DNA of 7,678 nucleotides from an uncultured bacterium. GTDB lineage: Bacteria > Planctomycetota > Phycisphaerae > Phycisphaerales > SM1A02. This document shows positions 6,908 through 7,678 of the stretch, piece after piece. Within the stretch, counting starts at the first letter, position 1. Each line of letters starts with the position of its first letter. The notes below the pieces were generated by a model that was not told the origin of the DNA, did no database searches, and was given only the letters and a program-made list of their open reading frames with translations. The position numbers were made by a program, and so were the translations under genes. The DNA lies in NCBI GenBank assembly GCA_903914045.1, contig CAIWNO010000117.1:1-7678 (forward strand), in the 5' to 3' direction.

Positions 6908-7033
6908 AATAACCCTAAATAAATTAATTTCTAGTTTAAATCCATAATTTACAAGTATTTATATAAATATAGGACGCATTCTGGTGGGGTTTGGAATTGT
7001 TCTAAGACTGAAAATTTGAAGTTTTTATAGAAG
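6908..7033. promoter_or_regulatory. AT-rich divergent promoter region with two perfect palindromes
   Basis: The stretch from about 6900 to 6970 is strikingly AT-rich against its GC-rich neighbours. It holds a perfect 10-bp palindrome (AAATTAATTT, 6921-6930) and a perfect 14-bp palindrome (TATTTATATAAATA, 6956-6969). It separates the divergent flavin-reductase-like and mraZ genes, so promoter function is expected. Many -10-like hexamers occur on both strands, and none can be picked with confidence. TTTACA at 6948-6953 resembles a plus-strand -35 but lacks a properly spaced -10. Confidence 0.5.
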
Positions 7034-7063
7034 AAGTGGGGCAAAGTGTTGCAAAGTGGGGAA
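7034..7063 (+). promoter_or_regulatory. MraZ operator: three 10-bp direct repeats
   Basis: Three head-to-tail decamers occupy 7034-7043, 7044-7053 and 7054-7063: AAGTGGGGCA, AAGTGTTGCA and AAGTGGGGAA. All share AAGTG in exact 10-bp phase. MraZ proteins are known to bind their own promoters at short G-rich direct repeats (TGGG- or GTGG-type cores) spaced by one helical turn, with one subunit contact per repeat. The outer two repeats keep GTGGGG, while the middle one has GTGTTG. Lying 31-60 bp before the mraZ start, this array is very likely the autoregulatory site. Confidence 0.85.
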
Positions 7064-7076
7064 ATGAAGTTATGCT
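7049..7076 (+). promoter_or_regulatory. Candidate mraZ promoter overlapping the operator
   Basis: TTGCAA (7049-7054) and TATGCT (7071-7076) are separated by 16 bp and each matches the sigma-70 consensus at about four of six positions. The -35 element lies inside the second and third MraZ repeats, so bound MraZ would be expected to block polymerase. The transcription start would fall near 7083, leaving a very short leader that still includes AGGTG (7085-7089). Confidence 0.4.
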
Positions 7077-7093
7077 ATCGACACAGGTGCCAC

Positions 7094-7558
7094 ATGCTCT
7101 TCCTAGGCGAATTCGAACACTCACTCGATGCGAAACAACGACTGGCTGTGCCGTCGGAGTTGCGCAATTGTTTGCCCAACGAAGGCAACGATGCGGTGTT
7201 TGTTTCAGCGCCTGGGCCCAACGGATTTCTATGGTTGTGGCCGGAAAAAACATTCGCGGATTTATCCAACGCTCAAGGCGGTTCATTGTTGGGCGACGAG
7301 GAAGTTCAGAATTTCGAGCGATTTATCTTCAGTCAATCTTCGCGTTGTCCACTGGACAAAGCGGGGCGCGTGCGCATTCCAGACCGAATGTTGGAGCGCT
7401 ACGGATTGTCGGGAAACATAATGATTCTTGGTGTTCGAGATCATTTGGAATTGTGCACCACGGACAAGTGGAAGGAAGAACGTGAACGACTTGAGCCCGC
7501 CGCCGCGGAAATTTGGCGACGTGCTCGCGAGACAATTCGAAACCGAACTTCTAGTTGA
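7094..7558 (+). CDS. mraZ: Transcriptional regulator MraZ
   Basis: From ATG at 7094 the protein is 154 residues and opens MLFLGEFEHSLDAKQRLAVP, nearly the classic MraZ N-terminus. It contains the two SpoVT/AbrB-like half-domains, each with a DxxxR motif: D12-R16 (LDAKQR) and D88-R92 (LDKAGR, followed by VRIP). MraZ forms ring-shaped oligomers, binds repeats in its own promoter and usually controls the division and cell wall (dcw) operon. Earlier in-frame starts (GTG 7046, ATG 7064) exist, but they would add non-homologous residues and lie in or next to the operator; the chosen ATG has AGGTG 4 nt upstream. One deviation is Q15 where Gly is usual in the first LDxKGR motif. The C-terminal charged helix (125-152) is normal for the family. 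The usual partner rsmH cannot be confirmed in the remaining sequence. Confidence 0.96.
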   Translation: MLFLGEFEHSLDAKQRLAVPSELRNCLPNEGNDAVFVSAPGPNGFLWLWPEKTFADLSNAQGGSLLGDEEVQNFERFIFSQSSRCPLDKAGRVRIPDRMLERYGLSGNIMILGVRDHLELCTTDKWKEERERLEPAAAEIWRRARETIRNRTSS

Positions 7559-7678
7559 TCTTTGGAAAAAATTTTAATTCGTCGCAGTGCGCGACGATTT
7601 GATTCAAGACTTGCGTTGATGCCAAGGATGGCCCAACGCGGGAGCGCAACGAATGGTCACCCTCACTGCGCCAAGGAC
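7551..7678 (-). CDS. Possible 3' end of a convergent unknown gene (partial)
   Basis: On the minus strand a frame stays open from the window edge for 41 codons to TAG at 7551-7553, overlapping the end of mraZ by 8 bp. Its end reads VLNQIVAHCDELKFFPKIN, a natural-looking amphipathic C-terminus, and codon choice resembles the neighbouring genes. I do not recognise a family. The fragment is short, and a plus-strand frame is also open across the same bases (with ATGs at 7619 and 7628), so this call is tentative. If real, mraZ is here not followed directly by rsmH. Confidence 0.35.
   Translation of the reverse strand, partial: PWRSEGDHSLRSRVGPSLASTQVLNQIVAHCDELKFFPKIN

Noticed and set aside
7046..7093. 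Earlier mraZ starts at GTG 7046 or ATG 7064
   Set aside because: They place coding sequence in or right next to the operator repeats; the MLFLGEFEHSLDAK start at 7094 matches the family and has AGGTG upstream.
7579..7597. Hairpin TCGTCGC / GCGACGA after mraZ as an intrinsic terminator
   Set aside because: The stem is short, only TTT follows, and the bases may be codons of a convergent gene; not strong enough to list as a terminator.
1..7678. CRISPR array, tRNA, rRNA, transposase or integrase genes
   Set aside because: No regularly spaced repeats with unique spacers, no tRNA-like cloverleaf with a CCA end and no recombinase motifs were seen on either strand.

Overview
The window looks like part of a planctomycete chromosome, most likely of the Phycisphaerae type. 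Three observations suggest this: two lipoprotein-like proteins of a kind I associate with planctomycetes, a DUF2752 membrane protein, and genes that mostly lack clear Shine-Dalgarno sequences. Base composition is moderately GC-rich except for one AT-rich intergenic patch near 6900-7030. The assignment is inference, because no rRNA or other strong taxonomic marker is present. I saw no tRNA, rRNA, CRISPR array, insertion sequence or integrase.

Layout, left to right. (1) 2-1048 (+): 3' part of a protein whose visible N-terminal half resembles the C-terminal half of ParA/MinD-type ATPases, followed by a Ser/Ala/Pro linker and a second domain I do not recognise. (2) 1136-2134 (-): complete membrane-dipeptidase family (M19) metallopeptidase, with a possible terminator hairpin at its 3' side. 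(3) 2202-5173 (+): a tightly packed four-gene operon. It encodes a DUF2752 membrane protein, two consecutive secreted or lipid-anchored proteins that look like very distant relatives of each other, and a GT-B-type glycosyltransferase-like protein. The junctions are a 4-bp ATGA overlap, a 1-nt gap and a GTGA overlap, so translational coupling is likely. (4) 5074-6234 (-): amidohydrolase-family (TIM-barrel) metal-dependent hydrolase, convergent with the operon; the last 100 bp of the two coding regions overlap tail to tail. (5) 6320-6907 (-): flavin-reductase-like split-barrel protein with a strongly basic C-terminal tail. (6) 7094-7558 (+): mraZ, preceded by three 10-bp direct repeats that match MraZ operator architecture. 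(7) After mraZ the expected rsmH start is not evident in the 120 bp left; instead a convergent minus-strand reading frame may end at 7551.

How the parts work together. The 2202-5173 operon is the best candidate for an undescribed functional unit: an inner-membrane protein, two envelope-anchored proteins and a cytoplasmic sugar-transferase-like protein, all co-translated. That suggests an envelope or cell-surface job, but nothing in the sequence fixes the substrate. The two metallohydrolases and the flavin-binding protein look like ordinary metabolic genes. The mraZ region is a self-contained regulatory module in which MraZ is expected to bind its own promoter.
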